Shown here: positions 49,833 to 57,513 of the stretch, piece after piece
How positions within the stretch are numbered: the first letter of the stretch is position 1
How the letters are laid out: the number at the start of each line of letters is the position of its first letter
DNA from: Sneathiella litorea
GTDB taxonomy: Bacteria > Pseudomonadota > Alphaproteobacteria > Sneathiellales > Sneathiellaceae
DNA length: 64,000 nucleotides
Direction of reading: 5' to 3'
Assembly (NCBI RefSeq): GCF_009882915.1
Contig: NZ_WTUW01000009.1
Span: forward strand, 186,001-250,000
Notes under the pieces: generated by a model
Database searches by the model: none
The model's input: only the letters and a program-made list of their open reading frames with translations
What the model was told of the DNA's origin: nothing
Translations under genes and position numbers: made by a program

Positions 49833-50681
49833 TCAGCTCCGGTTTATCTTCAGCAACACCACGCCGAACAGGGTCATGAAGGTGGCGGCAAGCTTCATCA
49901 GGCTTAGCCGTTCCTTCAGGAAGAAGACCCCGAACAGCAGCGCGAAAATGATGCTGGTCTCCCGCACCGCCGCGACAAGAGCGATCGGCGCAACTGTCAT
50001 CGCCCAGATCACCGACCAGTAGGCGACGAGGCTCATCAGGCCCATCAATGTGGCGGTTTTCCAGACGCGGGCAATCTGCGGCAGGGCCTGCGATTTCCGT
50101 GTCATCAGGACGTAGGCGATAAAGGGAATCCCCTCCAGACCCATCATCCAGGCGGTATAGCTGTGGGCGCTGCCGGCAAGGCGCGCACCAATCCCGTCGG
50201 TCAGGGTATAGGCCGCGATAAACAGCCCGGTCCCAAGCGCGAAGAAGACGGCCCAGGGGTTCCAGAGATTTTGCGCACCGCGCGTCAGCGACAGGCTCAT
50301 GATCCCAAAGGCCATGATCAGGACGGCGATGACGGCCTGATGGCTTAACACATCCCCGATATAGAGAACCGAAACCAACGCGACGATCAGCGGCGCGGAC
50401 CCGCGCGCGAGCGGATAGACATGGCTCAAATCCCCAAATTTATAGGCCATCAGCAGAAACAGCGGATACCCGGTATGAAGCAGGACCGACGTCGCGATAT
50501 AGGGCCAGCTTTCCGGCGCGGGCAGCGGCAGGAATATGGTGGCGCCAAAGGCGACCACCGCGCTTCCCGCCATCATCACCGCCATGAACAGGAAGCGATC
50601 GCCGTTCATCTTGACAAAGGCGTTCCATGAAGCGTGCAGCAGCGCTGCCATCAGCACGATCAAGAAAACCGGCAATTCCAT
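49833..50681 (-). CDS. EamA/DMT-superfamily permease
   Basis: 282-aa, ten-helix transporter made of two EamA halves: FLIVLMAALLHASWNAFVK...LYIGDVLSHQAVIAVLIMAFGI and NPWAVFFALGTGLFIAAYTLTD...IIFALLFGVFFLKERLSLMKLAATFMTLFGVVLL. The duplicated inverted arrangement is typical of drug/metabolite exporters. The substrate is unknown. It starts at ATG 50681, with no strong ribosome site in the small gap after a degraded NTF2-like fragment. The terminator at 49787 closes it. Confidence 0.9.
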   Translation of the reverse strand: MELPVFLIVLMAALLHASWNAFVKMNGDRFLFMAVMMAGSAVVAFGATIFLPLPAPESWPYIATSVLLHTGYPLFLLMAYKFGDLSHVYPLARGSAPLIVALVSVLYIGDVLSHQAVIAVLIMAFGIMSLSLTRGAQNLWNPWAVFFALGTGLFIAAYTLTDGIGARLAGSAHSYTAWMMGLEGIPFIAYVLMTRKSQALPQIARVWKTATLMGLMSLVAYWSVIWAMTVAPIALVAAVRETSIIFALLFGVFFLKERLSLMKLAATFMTLFGVVLLKINRS

Positions 50682-50717
50682 CTTATACGCTCCAGAAAAT
50701 TTACTCGGACGGGTCGT

Positions 50718-50879
50718 TTAGTGCTGCTCTACCACAGCAAGCCGGTCCAGCGCCATGGCAAAGGCGGCGCTGTCGGGAAAAACCTGATACCCGGCAACGC
50801 GGCCATCGCGGATGGTGAAAATATTGCTGACCACCGCCTGCACCCTGCGGCCTGTCGCCTCGATTGTCATCTCTGTCAT
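50718..50879 (-). pseudogene. Remnant of a SnoaL/NTF2-like protein (C-terminal fragment)
   Basis: An open frame of 53 aa (MTEMTIEATGRRVQAVVSNI..., then FTIRDGRVAGYQVFPDSAAF) matches the last third of a SnoaL/NTF2-like fold: two beta strands joined by the turn around IRDGRVAGYQV. The first two thirds are missing, and immediately upstream is the hairpin terminating the YegP gene. ATG 50879 has no ribosome site. I read it as a decayed gene; a genuine 53-aa product cannot be ruled out. Confidence 0.5.
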
Positions 50880-50901
50880 CTGTTTTCCCAGAATTTTCCA
50901 A

Positions 50902-50935
50902 AAAGAAAGGCCGCGAGGATATTCCTCCGGCCTTT
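50902..50935 (-). terminator. Rho-independent terminator after yegP-like gene
   Basis: AAAGGCCG (50906-50913) and CGGCCTTT (50928-50935) enclose GAGGA-TAT-TCCTC, making one long stem with a single bulge. On the minus strand it is followed by CTTTTT. It lies 20 nt after the yegP-like stop. Confidence 0.85.
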
Positions 50936-50954
50936 CGCGCTCTATGCGTAAAAA

Positions 50955-51287
50955 TTACGTCTGGTCATCAGTCTTGGCCCCATCTACCGCCCGGCCAACT
51001 GCCTTGGCACCCGCTTTCGCGCCACTTTCGTCGGCATAGGCCTGACTGGACAGGATAACCTGCCCGTTCGAGGCTTTCAGGTTGAAGTACCATTTGCCGT
51101 TCTTGCCTTCCTTGTATTCGTACCGGCCCTCTTCGGCGGCATTCTTCTTGACGGATTCAATGCCGTTTTCCGCGCTTGCCTTCGCCTTATAGCCTTCCGA
51201 GGCGCCGACTGCTTCGCCATTGCCCGCTTTCAGCCGGAAGCGGAATTCCCCGCCCTTGTCTTTGTAAAGCTCGAACTTGCCTGCCAT
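50955..51287 (-). CDS. YegP family (tandem DUF1508) protein
   Basis: 110-aa protein of two DUF1508 beta-hairpin repeats: GKFELYKDKGGEFRFRLKAGNGEAVGASEGYKAKASAENGIESVKKNA and GRYEYKEGKNGKWYFNLKASNGQVILSSQAYADESGAKAGAKAV (positions about 3-50 and 54-98). The repeats share FrFrLKAgNGe/yFnLKAsNGq. The family is widespread and of unknown function. ATG 51287 has GGGAGAAGA upstream. It ends in a strong terminator and stands alone. Confidence 0.88.
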   Translation of the reverse strand: MAGKFELYKDKGGEFRFRLKAGNGEAVGASEGYKAKASAENGIESVKKNAAEEGRYEYKEGKNGKWYFNLKASNGQVILSSQAYADESGAKAGAKAVGRAVDGAKTDDQT

Positions 51288-51382
51288 TTATCTTCTCCCT
51301 GTAAATAGTCTTTGGAACTTCGATAAAATTATACTGCCCTAATTAAGGCGATCTTCGCAATGACAACTTGATGAAACTTGTC

Positions 51383-51847
51383 TTAGAAAATCATTACTAC
51401 CAGTACATGAATCGCCAAATAGATCACGATCACGCTGCCAATGCTGTAGAAAGTCGCGCGCATCTCATGGCTCTGCTTCGTGGCATAGGCAACCGCGTGC
51501 AGTAACCGCACAACCACGAAACCATAGAACAGGATCTGTGCCCAAAGCAGGTTTGGGTCTACCGCGACAAACAGAAGGCCGGCAATCAGGAACGCCGGTA
51601 TATTCTCAAGATCATTGCGATGCATTCGCCGCGACCGGTCCACATAGTCATTGACATCCAGCTGCTCGGGCCGCGGGTTCTTGTTGATTGGGCCGACACG
51701 CAAGTCTTCCGGGCTGACGAGGCCGGAATCGCTTTTCGACATTCTGTAAACGGTCATCCATCCCTGCCCCATGATCTTAAGGACCATGAGAGATGCCGCA
51801 ATGGCATATGCGACGAAAACAGGATTTGCGAGATTAAAACTGTTCAT
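51383..51847 (-). CDS. MAPEG-family membrane protein
   Basis: 154-aa, four-helix integral membrane protein of the MAPEG family (membrane-associated eicosanoid/glutathione metabolism). The diagnostic DYVDRSRRMHRNDLENIPAFLIAGLLFV segment is present (R-x-x-R-x-x-x-x-N-D-x-E-N-x-P). Start ATG 51847 has GGAGAAGGGG just upstream; longer starts lack this and would add a non-membrane extension. The physiological substrate, glutathione conjugation or peroxide reduction, is not predictable. Divergent from the Baeyer-Villiger-type monooxygenase. Confidence 0.88.
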   Translation of the reverse strand: MNSFNLANPVFVAYAIAASLMVLKIMGQGWMTVYRMSKSDSGLVSPEDLRVGPINKNPRPEQLDVNDYVDRSRRMHRNDLENIPAFLIAGLLFVAVDPNLLWAQILFYGFVVVRLLHAVAYATKQSHEMRATFYSIGSVIVIYLAIHVLVVMIF

Positions 51848-51947
51848 GACCCCTTCTCCCCATAAGGGCAAAATGCCCATCCTATATTCCCATATAAGAG
51901 CCCTCACGCGCAATTGACTATTGCGGAGCAGGTTGAGTTCGCTATTC

Positions 51948-51959
51948 TATTAGCTAATA
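51948..51959. promoter_or_regulatory. 12-bp palindrome upstream of the monooxygenase
   Basis: TATTAGCTAATA is a perfect palindrome 36 nt before the monooxygenase ATG, in the space shared with the MAPEG gene. It may be an operator; no cognate regulator gene is adjacent. Confidence 0.35.
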
Positions 51960-51994
51960 ACGAACAACGCCGAAGGCGATAGGGAGGAGTGACC

Positions 51995-53497
51995 ATGGAT
52001 GCAGCGGTCGAGAGTGCCCAGGAAACCAAGGGCGAAATCCTTTACTTTGATGTGCTGATTGTTGGCGCTGGCATTTCGGGCATCGACGCGGCCTACCATC
52101 TTCAGAAATTCTGCCCGCACAAAAGCTTTGCCGTGCTGGAGACACAAGACACATTCGGCGGCACCTGGGCGACCCATAAATATCCGGGTATCCGCTCGGA
52201 CAGTGACCTTTTCACCTTCGGCTTCAAGTGGAAGCCTTGGAAGGATGATCCCATTGCAGCGGCGGACAAAATTCTCCGCTATCTCGATGAAAGCCTCGAT
52301 GAAAATGACCTGCGCCGCCATATCCGCTTTTCCCATGAGGTGAAGACCGCCGTCTGGTCCAGCGAGGAGAAACGCTGGACACTGGAGGTGCTGGATAAGG
52401 AAAGCGGCGATATACGGCGTTATGCCTGCAATTTCCTCTGGATGTGCCAGGGCTACTACCGCCATAGCGAGGGGTACATGCCCGACTATCCGGGCAAGAA
52501 GGATTTCAAGGGCGAGATTATCCACCCGCAGACATGGCCGGAGGATCTGGACTATAGGGGCAAGAAGGTGATCGTCATTGGCTCCGGCGCGACGGCAGCG
52601 ACCCTGATCCCCGCGATGGCGGAAGACGCTGGGCATATCACCATGCTGCAACGTTCCCCCACCTATTTTTCCGCCCGCGCCAACCGCGACGAACTGGCGG
52701 AAACCCTGCGCGAACTCGACGTGCCGGATGAATGGATACATGAGATTGCGCGGCGCAAGGTCCTTTTCGATCAGAAGGAAATCACCCGACGTTCTTTTGA
52801 GGAGCCGGAGAAACTGCGCGAGGATCTGATCAAGGGTGCGAAGAAGTATCTCGGCGACAGCGTGCCGGTTGATCCGCATTTCACGCCGACCTACCGCCCG
52901 TGGCGGCAGCGGCTCGCCTTTGTGCCGGATGGGGACCTGTTCCAGGCGATCCGCGATGGCAAGGCGTCGGTCGTCACCGACCAGATCGATCATTTCACGG
53001 AAGATGGCATATTGCTCAAGTCGGGCAAGGAGCTAAAAGCCGATATCATCATTTCCGCAACCGGTTTCAATATGAGCGCGCTCGGCGATATCGCCTTCAC
53101 CATCGACGGCAAGCCGCTCAATTTTGGCGACTGCTGGTCACACCGGGCGATCATGTTCTCGGGCATCCCGAACATGGCCTGGGTCTTCGGCTACCTCCGC
53201 ACCAGCTGGACCATGCGCTCGGACATGGTGGCGGATTTTGTCTGCCGCCTGATGAAACATATGGCGCAGAAGGGCGCACGCATGGTGGTTCCACAGCTCC
53301 GCGAGGAGGACAAGGACATGCCCGAAAAGCCCTTCGTCGATCCGGAGAACTTCAACGCCGGATACCTTACCCGCGCCCTGAAAATCATGCCCAAGCAGGG
53401 CGACAAGGACCCCTGGGTTCATACGCAGGATTACTATGTCGACAAGGAAACACTGGCCAATGCCGACCTTGACGACGGGACATTAATCTACAAGTAA
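51995..53497 (+). CDS. FAD-dependent Baeyer-Villiger-type monooxygenase
   Basis: 500-aa class B flavin monooxygenase. FAD site VLIVGAGISGIDAAYHLQ near residue 22, NADP site VIVIGSGATAATLIPAM near residue 190, and the BVMO fingerprint F-K-G-E-I-I-H-P-Q-T-W (FxGxxxHxxxW) between them. The Tyr-Pro-Gly-x-Arg-Ser-Asp motif (KYPGIRSDSDLFTF) is also typical. It would oxygenate a ketone, amine or sulfide; the substrate is unknown. ATG 51995 has AGGGAGGAG 7 nt upstream, which favours it over GTG 51989. No adjacent cleavage esterase or dehydrogenase. Confidence 0.93.
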   Translation: MDAAVESAQETKGEILYFDVLIVGAGISGIDAAYHLQKFCPHKSFAVLETQDTFGGTWATHKYPGIRSDSDLFTFGFKWKPWKDDPIAAADKILRYLDESLDENDLRRHIRFSHEVKTAVWSSEEKRWTLEVLDKESGDIRRYACNFLWMCQGYYRHSEGYMPDYPGKKDFKGEIIHPQTWPEDLDYRGKKVIVIGSGATAATLIPAMAEDAGHITMLQRSPTYFSARANRDELAETLRELDVPDEWIHEIARRKVLFDQKEITRRSFEEPEKLREDLIKGAKKYLGDSVPVDPHFTPTYRPWRQRLAFVPDGDLFQAIRDGKASVVTDQIDHFTEDGILLKSGKELKADIIISATGFNMSALGDIAFTIDGKPLNFGDCWSHRAIMFSGIPNMAWVFGYLRTSWTMRSDMVADFVCRLMKHMAQKGARMVVPQLREEDKDMPEKPFVDPENFNAGYLTRALKIMPKQGDKDPWVHTQDYYVDKETLANADLDDGTLIYK

Positions 53498-53521
53498 GCG
53501 GCTCGCCCCAAACGCAGGGAT

Positions 53522-53614
53522 CCTTGACCGGTGTCATAAAACTGTCATATAAAATGTATATACATACGATATGCGTTCGATATACTTATTGCCATGTAAG
53601 GAGCAGATGTACCA
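53522..53614 (+). promoter_or_regulatory. Repeat-rich promoter/operator region of the RHH gene
   Basis: Contains TTGACCGGTGTCA (53524-53536), two TGTCATA direct repeats, the perfect palindrome ATGTATATACAT (53554-53565) and two CGATAT repeats 11 nt apart (53567 and 53578). Such stacked short repeats are what tandem ribbon-helix-helix dimers bind, so autoregulation is likely. AAGGAG lies at 53598-53603. Confidence 0.5.
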
Positions 53615-53794
53615 ATGGCAGCAGACAAAAAGCCGAAGAAAAAGGAACGGAAGGACAGCCAGTTGATCATTCGCATCAAGGGCAAGGAACGGGACCAGTT
53701 TGTCGAACTCTGTGACGAACTGGATACCAGCGCCGCCCGCGAGGTCCGGCGGTTTATCCGTGACTTTCTGAAGCAACACGCTACGTCGGACTGA
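53615..53794 (+). CDS. 59-aa ribbon-helix-helix-like DNA-binding protein
   Basis: Short protein with a Lys-rich head (ADKKPKKKERKD), a strand SQLIIRIKG, helix A (KERDQFVELCDELDT) and helix B (AAREVRRFIRDFLKQ), the beta-alpha-alpha order of RHH proteins (Arc/MetJ/CopG type). AAGGAG lies 11 nt before ATG 53615, which is workable but long. Codon use is like the neighbours and the stop is clean. There is no toxin or mobilisation gene adjacent. It is followed 42 nt later by a small Lys-rich gene. Confidence 0.65.
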   Translation: MAADKKPKKKERKDSQLIIRIKGKERDQFVELCDELDTSAAREVRRFIRDFLKQHATSD

Positions 53795-53836
53795 TTGCCC
53801 TGCATTTTCCAATCAATAACCTAGGATAAACGTATC

Positions 53837-53956
53837 ATGGCGAAGAAAGCGAAAATCAAGGACCTGAAGAAAGAAATCAAAAGCCGCAAGGCGAAGATTG
53901 TCAAACAGGAAAGCAAGCTGAAGAAGGCGAAAAAAGCCCTCAAGAAAGCTGCCTGA
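53837..53956 (+). CDS. 39-aa lysine/alanine-rich basic protein
   Basis: MAKKAKIKDLKKEIKSRKAK continues to a tail of LKKAKKALKKAA; about two-thirds Lys/Ala/Glu. A single amphipathic helix is predicted. The composition suggests nucleic-acid binding or a histone H1-like tail. It sits between the RHH gene and an HhH/H1-like gene, and a terminator at 53976 separates it from the latter. No recognisable family; weak ribosome site (AGGATAA). It could be a non-functional remnant. Confidence 0.5.
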   Translation: MAKKAKIKDLKKEIKSRKAKIVKQESKLKKAKKALKKAA

Positions 53957-53975
53957 CGCCGTTTGAACCCACATT

Positions 53976-54002
53976 AAGGCCGGCCTTTGCGCCGGCCTTT
54001 TT
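53976..54002 (+). terminator. Rho-independent terminator
   Basis: AAGGCCGGC (53976-53984) and GCCGGCCTT (53991-53999) pair perfectly around 6 nt, followed by TTTTT. It closes the RHH/Lys-rich transcript. Confidence 0.88.
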
Positions 54003-54026
54003 ATCCGTGCGAAAAGGATAACGAAT

Positions 54027-54590
54027 ATGCTGACAGTATTTGACGTTAAAGGTGTTGGCCCGACGACGGGCACGGGCCTCCTCGATAAAGGAATTACCAC
54101 CGCCGAGCAGTTGGCCAAGGCCGAGGTTGCCGATCTCCTCTCCGTCCCGGGCATCGGCGAAGCGCGGGCGAAAGTATTGATCAACGCGGCGAAAGCCTCC
54201 CTTGTACCCACGCCCGTCTCCAATATCGCGGCGGCGCAGGTCAAGGCACCTGTCCCGAAAACAGCCGCCCCGAAACCGGCCGTCCCTGTCACCGTGATCA
54301 AGGGCGCATCTGCGAACACGGATACGGACACGGCCGCGAAACCCGCCAAGGCAAAAGCAAAAAAGGCGGAAAAGACCAAGAAAGCGGACACGGCCGACAA
54401 GCCAAAGAAGACCAAGAAAAAGGACAAGAAGAAAGATAAAAAGAAGGACGCCAAGCCCGCCAAGGCGAAAAAAAGCGAAAAGTCCGGAAAGGCCGACAAG
54501 CCGAAAAAGAGCAAGAAGGCTAAGAAAGACGCAAAGTCTAAGAAAGACGGCAAATCCAGGAAGAAAGACAAGTGCAGTAAAAAGAAATAG
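54027..54590 (+). CDS. Helix-hairpin-helix protein with histone H1-like lysine-rich tail
   Basis: 187 aa. Residues 1-58 hold two helix-hairpin-helix motifs (FDVKGVGPTTGTGLL and LLSVPGIGEARAKVLINAA), a nonspecific DNA-binding unit. After a Pro/Ala/Val linker, residues 100-187 are an unbroken Lys/Ala/Asp tail (KKTKKKDKKKDKKKDAKPAK) resembling eukaryotic H1 and bacterial H1-like proteins. No catalytic domain. The tail could compact DNA while the HhH part sets structure preference. A short leader after the terminator at 53976 may contain its own promoter. A bacterial nucleoid protein is the best guess. Confidence 0.75.
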   Translation: MLTVFDVKGVGPTTGTGLLDKGITTAEQLAKAEVADLLSVPGIGEARAKVLINAAKASLVPTPVSNIAAAQVKAPVPKTAAPKPAVPVTVIKGASANTDTDTAAKPAKAKAKKAEKTKKADTADKPKKTKKKDKKKDKKKDAKPAKAKKSEKSGKADKPKKSKKAKKDAKSKKDGKSRKKDKCSKKK

Positions 54591-54691
54591 CAGCGACCCT
54601 GCCCTAAAGTTGTCGAACAATGGAGATTGTTATTTCACTGCAGGAGGTATAAATTAGGACATTCTAATTATTTAAATTGGAGGGTACTTTG

Positions 54692-55120
54692 ATGGAAAGA
54701 TCCTATACCGGAACTTGTTTCTGCGGCTCTGTCGAAGTGAAAGTGACAGGCGTGCCGGAAGGAATGGGCTATTGTCACTGCAGCTCCTGCCGCTCCTGGT
54801 CGGCGGGCCCCGTTAATGCTTTTACCCTCTGGAAACCCAAGGCCGTCAAGGTCACCAAGGGCGCGGACCACCTTGGCACCTACACCAAGAACCCGAGCAG
54901 CGAGCGGCAGTTCTGCAAGCTCTGCGGGGGTCATGTGATGACCAATCATCCGGGAATGGGGCTGGTCGATGTCTATGCGGCAACTATTCCAGACCTGAAA
55001 TTCGAGCCCGGCGTCCATGTGAATTACGCGGAAACGGTGCTGCATATGAAGGACGGCCTACCGAAACTCAGGGATTTTCCGGCCGAACTTGGCGGCACCG
55101 GCGACATGGTTGCAGAGTAA
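54692..55120 (+). CDS. GFA-family (glutathione-dependent formaldehyde-activating-like) protein
   Basis: 142-aa zinc protein. Start ATG 54692 has GGAGG 8 nt upstream. The metal ligands are in TCFCGSVEVKV, YCHCSSCRSW and QFCKLCGGHVM, the CxC, CxCxxC and CxxCG pattern of the GFA fold. True formaldehyde activation has been doubted for most members; the substrate is unknown, and no glutathione-dependent formaldehyde dehydrogenase is adjacent. Confidence 0.9.
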   Translation: MERSYTGTCFCGSVEVKVTGVPEGMGYCHCSSCRSWSAGPVNAFTLWKPKAVKVTKGADHLGTYTKNPSSERQFCKLCGGHVMTNHPGMGLVDVYAATIPDLKFEPGVHVNYAETVLHMKDGLPKLRDFPAELGGTGDMVAE

Positions 55121-55183
55121 CGGAGGATAGCTGCAAAAATATGCTATGCTGCTCACTGTGGATTTCCCCTTTCCGGAGGTAGC

Positions 55184-56074
55184 ATGACCCTTTTCCGACC
55201 CGTCCTTCTTCTTGCAGCCCTGCTCACATTCACGTCGTCACTCGCCGGGGCGGATGGCGATCATGCGCCGATTGGCGCGGCGATCAAGGACGTCCCGCTG
55301 TTTGATGCCCATATCCATTATAAGGAGCCTGCCTGGGGCCCCTACCCCGTGAAAAGCGTCATTGAGCTAATGGACCGAAACGGCGTCGCCATGGGTCTTG
55401 TCTCCTCCACCCCCGATGAGGGGACAATCAAGCTCTGGGAGTACGCGCCGAACCGCATCGTGCCGGAGCTGCGCCCCTATCACGGTTCCGCTGGTTCCAG
55501 CAACTGGACGAAAGCGCCCGGAATGGAGGAATATCTCGAAGAACGCCTCGCGAAATATCCGCATGAGGGCCTCGGCGAGTTTCATATCCATAATCTCGAC
55601 CCCACCGATCGGCCGCTGCTTCAAAAAGTGACCCAGATGGCGAAAACGCGCTCCATCCCCATCCATATCCATTCCGGGGCCGATCCGGTGCATCTCCTGT
55701 ATGAGCTGGAACCCGACCTCACTGTCATCTGGGCTCATGCAGGGATGAGCGAACCGGCAGAGGTGGTGGAGAAAGTGATGGAGACCTATCCGACGCTTTA
55801 TGCCGATACCTCCTTCCGGGAGCGGGATATCCTTATCGCCGATGATAAAATCGATCCGGCCTGGCGGCGCATCATTATGCGCTTTTCCGACCGGCTGATG
55901 GTCGGCACGGATACCTGGGTCAACAGCCAGTGGGACAATTATTCGGAGCTGATCGCGCTTAACCGGCAATGGCTGAGCCTGCTGCCCCGCGAAACCGCCG
56001 AGCAGATCGCCTATAAAACCGCCGAGAAGCTCTTTAACCGCAAGGTCTCCCTCGATCAGATCGGCACACGTTGA
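55184..56074 (+). CDS. Secreted amidohydrolase-family protein
   Basis: 296-aa metal-dependent hydrolase of the amidohydrolase-2 group. A signal peptide (MTLFRPVLLLAALLTFTSSLAGA) exports it, unusual for this mostly cytoplasmic family. Candidate metal ligands: DAHIHY near residue 42, EFHIHN, IHIHSGADP, WAHAGMSE and GTDTWVN, all in the order expected of the TIM-barrel. Start ATG 55184 follows GGAGG at 5 nt. Substrate unknown; could be a periplasmic decarboxylase or lactonase. It lies upstream of the MFS gene, separated by a structured leader. Confidence 0.85.
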   Translation: MTLFRPVLLLAALLTFTSSLAGADGDHAPIGAAIKDVPLFDAHIHYKEPAWGPYPVKSVIELMDRNGVAMGLVSSTPDEGTIKLWEYAPNRIVPELRPYHGSAGSSNWTKAPGMEEYLEERLAKYPHEGLGEFHIHNLDPTDRPLLQKVTQMAKTRSIPIHIHSGADPVHLLYELEPDLTVIWAHAGMSEPAEVVEKVMETYPTLYADTSFRERDILIADDKIDPAWRRIIMRFSDRLMVGTDTWVNSQWDNYSELIALNRQWLSLLPRETAEQIAYKTAEKLFNRKVSLDQIGTR

Positions 56075-56171
56075 TTTGCAAAGGCTTGACCGCATCGTGC
56101 TAGGGTCATAACCTGTCTCATATGGAATGGAAATCTCATATCAGGCCACGTGTATTTGTGGTGAAGGAATT

Positions 56172-56237
56172 GCGCATGGGCAGGTAGCGGATACCAGACC
56201 GTTCCCCATGCGCCTCCGATAATTCGGGGGCTTTTTT
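56172..56237 (+). ncRNA. Structured 5' leader (two-hairpin, riboswitch or attenuator candidate)
   Basis: Stem 1: GCGCATGGG (56172-56180) pairs with CCCATGCGC (56205-56213). Inside it GGTA-GCGGA-TACC forms a second small hairpin, whose loop CGG can pair with CCG at 56199-56201. Stem 2: GCCTCCGA (56212-56219) with TCGGGGGC (56224-56231), loop TAAT, followed by six T and then the ATG at 56238. So a terminator-like stem abuts the start codon and covers the only G-rich ribosome-site candidate. I cannot match it to a known class. Confidence 0.55.
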
Positions 56238-57458
56238 ATGCAGAATAGTAACGAGAACAACATGCCCCTTGCCGCCACTCCCCCCCGGATGATCACGCTG
56301 GTTGTTTTTACGGCCCTCTCAACCTTGTCACTTAACATGTTTGTGCCGTCCCTCGCCAATATGGCCCGGGATTTTGACGCGGACTATGCGCTCCTCACTC
56401 TCGCGGTCGCTGGCTATCTCGGGATCACGGCGGTGCTGATGCTGATCATCGGCCCCTTATCGGATCGGTACGGGCGGCGGCCTGTCATGCTCGTCGCGCT
56501 TGTCATCTTCGTGATGGCGTCCTTTGTCTGTACACTCGCGACGAATGTCTGGGTCTTTCTTCTTTTCCGGGTTATGCAGGGAACAATCATTGCCGGATGG
56601 GCCATTGCGCTGGCCGTCATCCGCGACACGTCCGAGCATAAGGAAGCGGCCAGCCGCATCAGCCTCATTACCATGGCGATGTCCGTCGCGCCGCTGCTCG
56701 GCCCGATGTTGGGCGGGGTGCTGGACGAGCTGTTCGGCTGGCGCGCAAATTTCATCACCTATACCCTGTTCGGTGTGCTGGCGCTGTTCCTCTGCTGGTT
56801 CGACCTGAGAGAAACCAACCTGAGCCGCAGCGAGAATTTCCGCCAACAGTTCAGAAGCTACCCGTATCTGCTGAAATCCGTGCGCTACTGGGCTTATGCC
56901 GTTTGCATGGCCTTTTCCAACAGCGGCTTCTACGTCTTTATCGCCGGGGTGCCCCTGATTGCGGTGGTCATGCTCGGCCTGTCGCCGGCCCTGCTCGGGG
57001 TCTACATGGGGACGATTACCATCGGCTTTACCTGCAGCACCTTTCTTTCCAGCCGCCTCGCCCATCGCGTGTCGTTGACCAGCCTGATCCTCGCCGGACG
57101 CGTCATCGCGGTAATCGGGGCGGTTAGCGCCCTGCTCTTCTTCCTCGCCGATATGGGAAATGCCCTGACCTTGTTCGGACCGTTGATATTGATCGGCGCC
57201 GGAAATGGCCTGACCGTGCCAAACGCCAATGCCGGTGCCATGTCAATCCGGCCGGAGCTTGCCGGATCCGCCGTCGGGCTCATCGGCGCGCTGGCCGTCG
57301 GCAGTGGCGGCGCACTGACCGCTCTCACCGGCACCCTAGTGAGCGAGACTTCGGGGGCCATCCCGCTGCTCACCCTGCTGATGGTGATCACCCTGATCTC
57401 CCTCGTTGCCGGTATTTACCTGAAATGGCTTACCCTCCGGGGCGGGCATGACGACTGA
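56238..57458 (+). CDS. MFS transporter of the Bcr/CflA drug-efflux type
   Basis: 406-aa, 12-helix drug:H+ antiporter. Motif A is clear (LIIGPLSDRYGRRPVML), motif B/C around LFRVMQGTIIAGWAIALAVIRDT and the antiporter motif SVAPLLGPMLGGVLDELFGWR are typical of the Bcr/CflA group. ATG 56238 starts directly behind the leader hairpin; an alternative ATG at 56262 lacks a ribosome site. Expression probably depends on the leader, which may respond to a drug-like ligand or to translation. It sits downstream of an amidohydrolase gene in the same direction. Confidence 0.92.
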   Translation: MQNSNENNMPLAATPPRMITLVVFTALSTLSLNMFVPSLANMARDFDADYALLTLAVAGYLGITAVLMLIIGPLSDRYGRRPVMLVALVIFVMASFVCTLATNVWVFLLFRVMQGTIIAGWAIALAVIRDTSEHKEAASRISLITMAMSVAPLLGPMLGGVLDELFGWRANFITYTLFGVLALFLCWFDLRETNLSRSENFRQQFRSYPYLLKSVRYWAYAVCMAFSNSGFYVFIAGVPLIAVVMLGLSPALLGVYMGTITIGFTCSTFLSSRLAHRVSLTSLILAGRVIAVIGAVSALLFFLADMGNALTLFGPLILIGAGNGLTVPNANAGAMSIRPELAGSAVGLIGALAVGSGGALTALTGTLVSETSGAIPLLTLLMVITLISLVAGIYLKWLTLRGGHDD

Positions 57459-57513
57459 CCATCCGCCCGCGCAAGCGAGAGGATTTCCCCCGGGATGGCA
57501 GCAGCGCTAGCCT

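Noticed and set aside
51950-52993. 347-codon antisense frame over the monooxygenase
   Set aside because: Same reasoning: the FAD, NADP and FxGxxxHxxxW motifs are on the plus strand.
53522-53794. Toxin-antitoxin module around the ribbon-helix-helix gene
   Set aside because: No toxin-like gene (RelE, PIN, CcdB, HipA type) lies next to it; the following genes are basic DNA-binding types.
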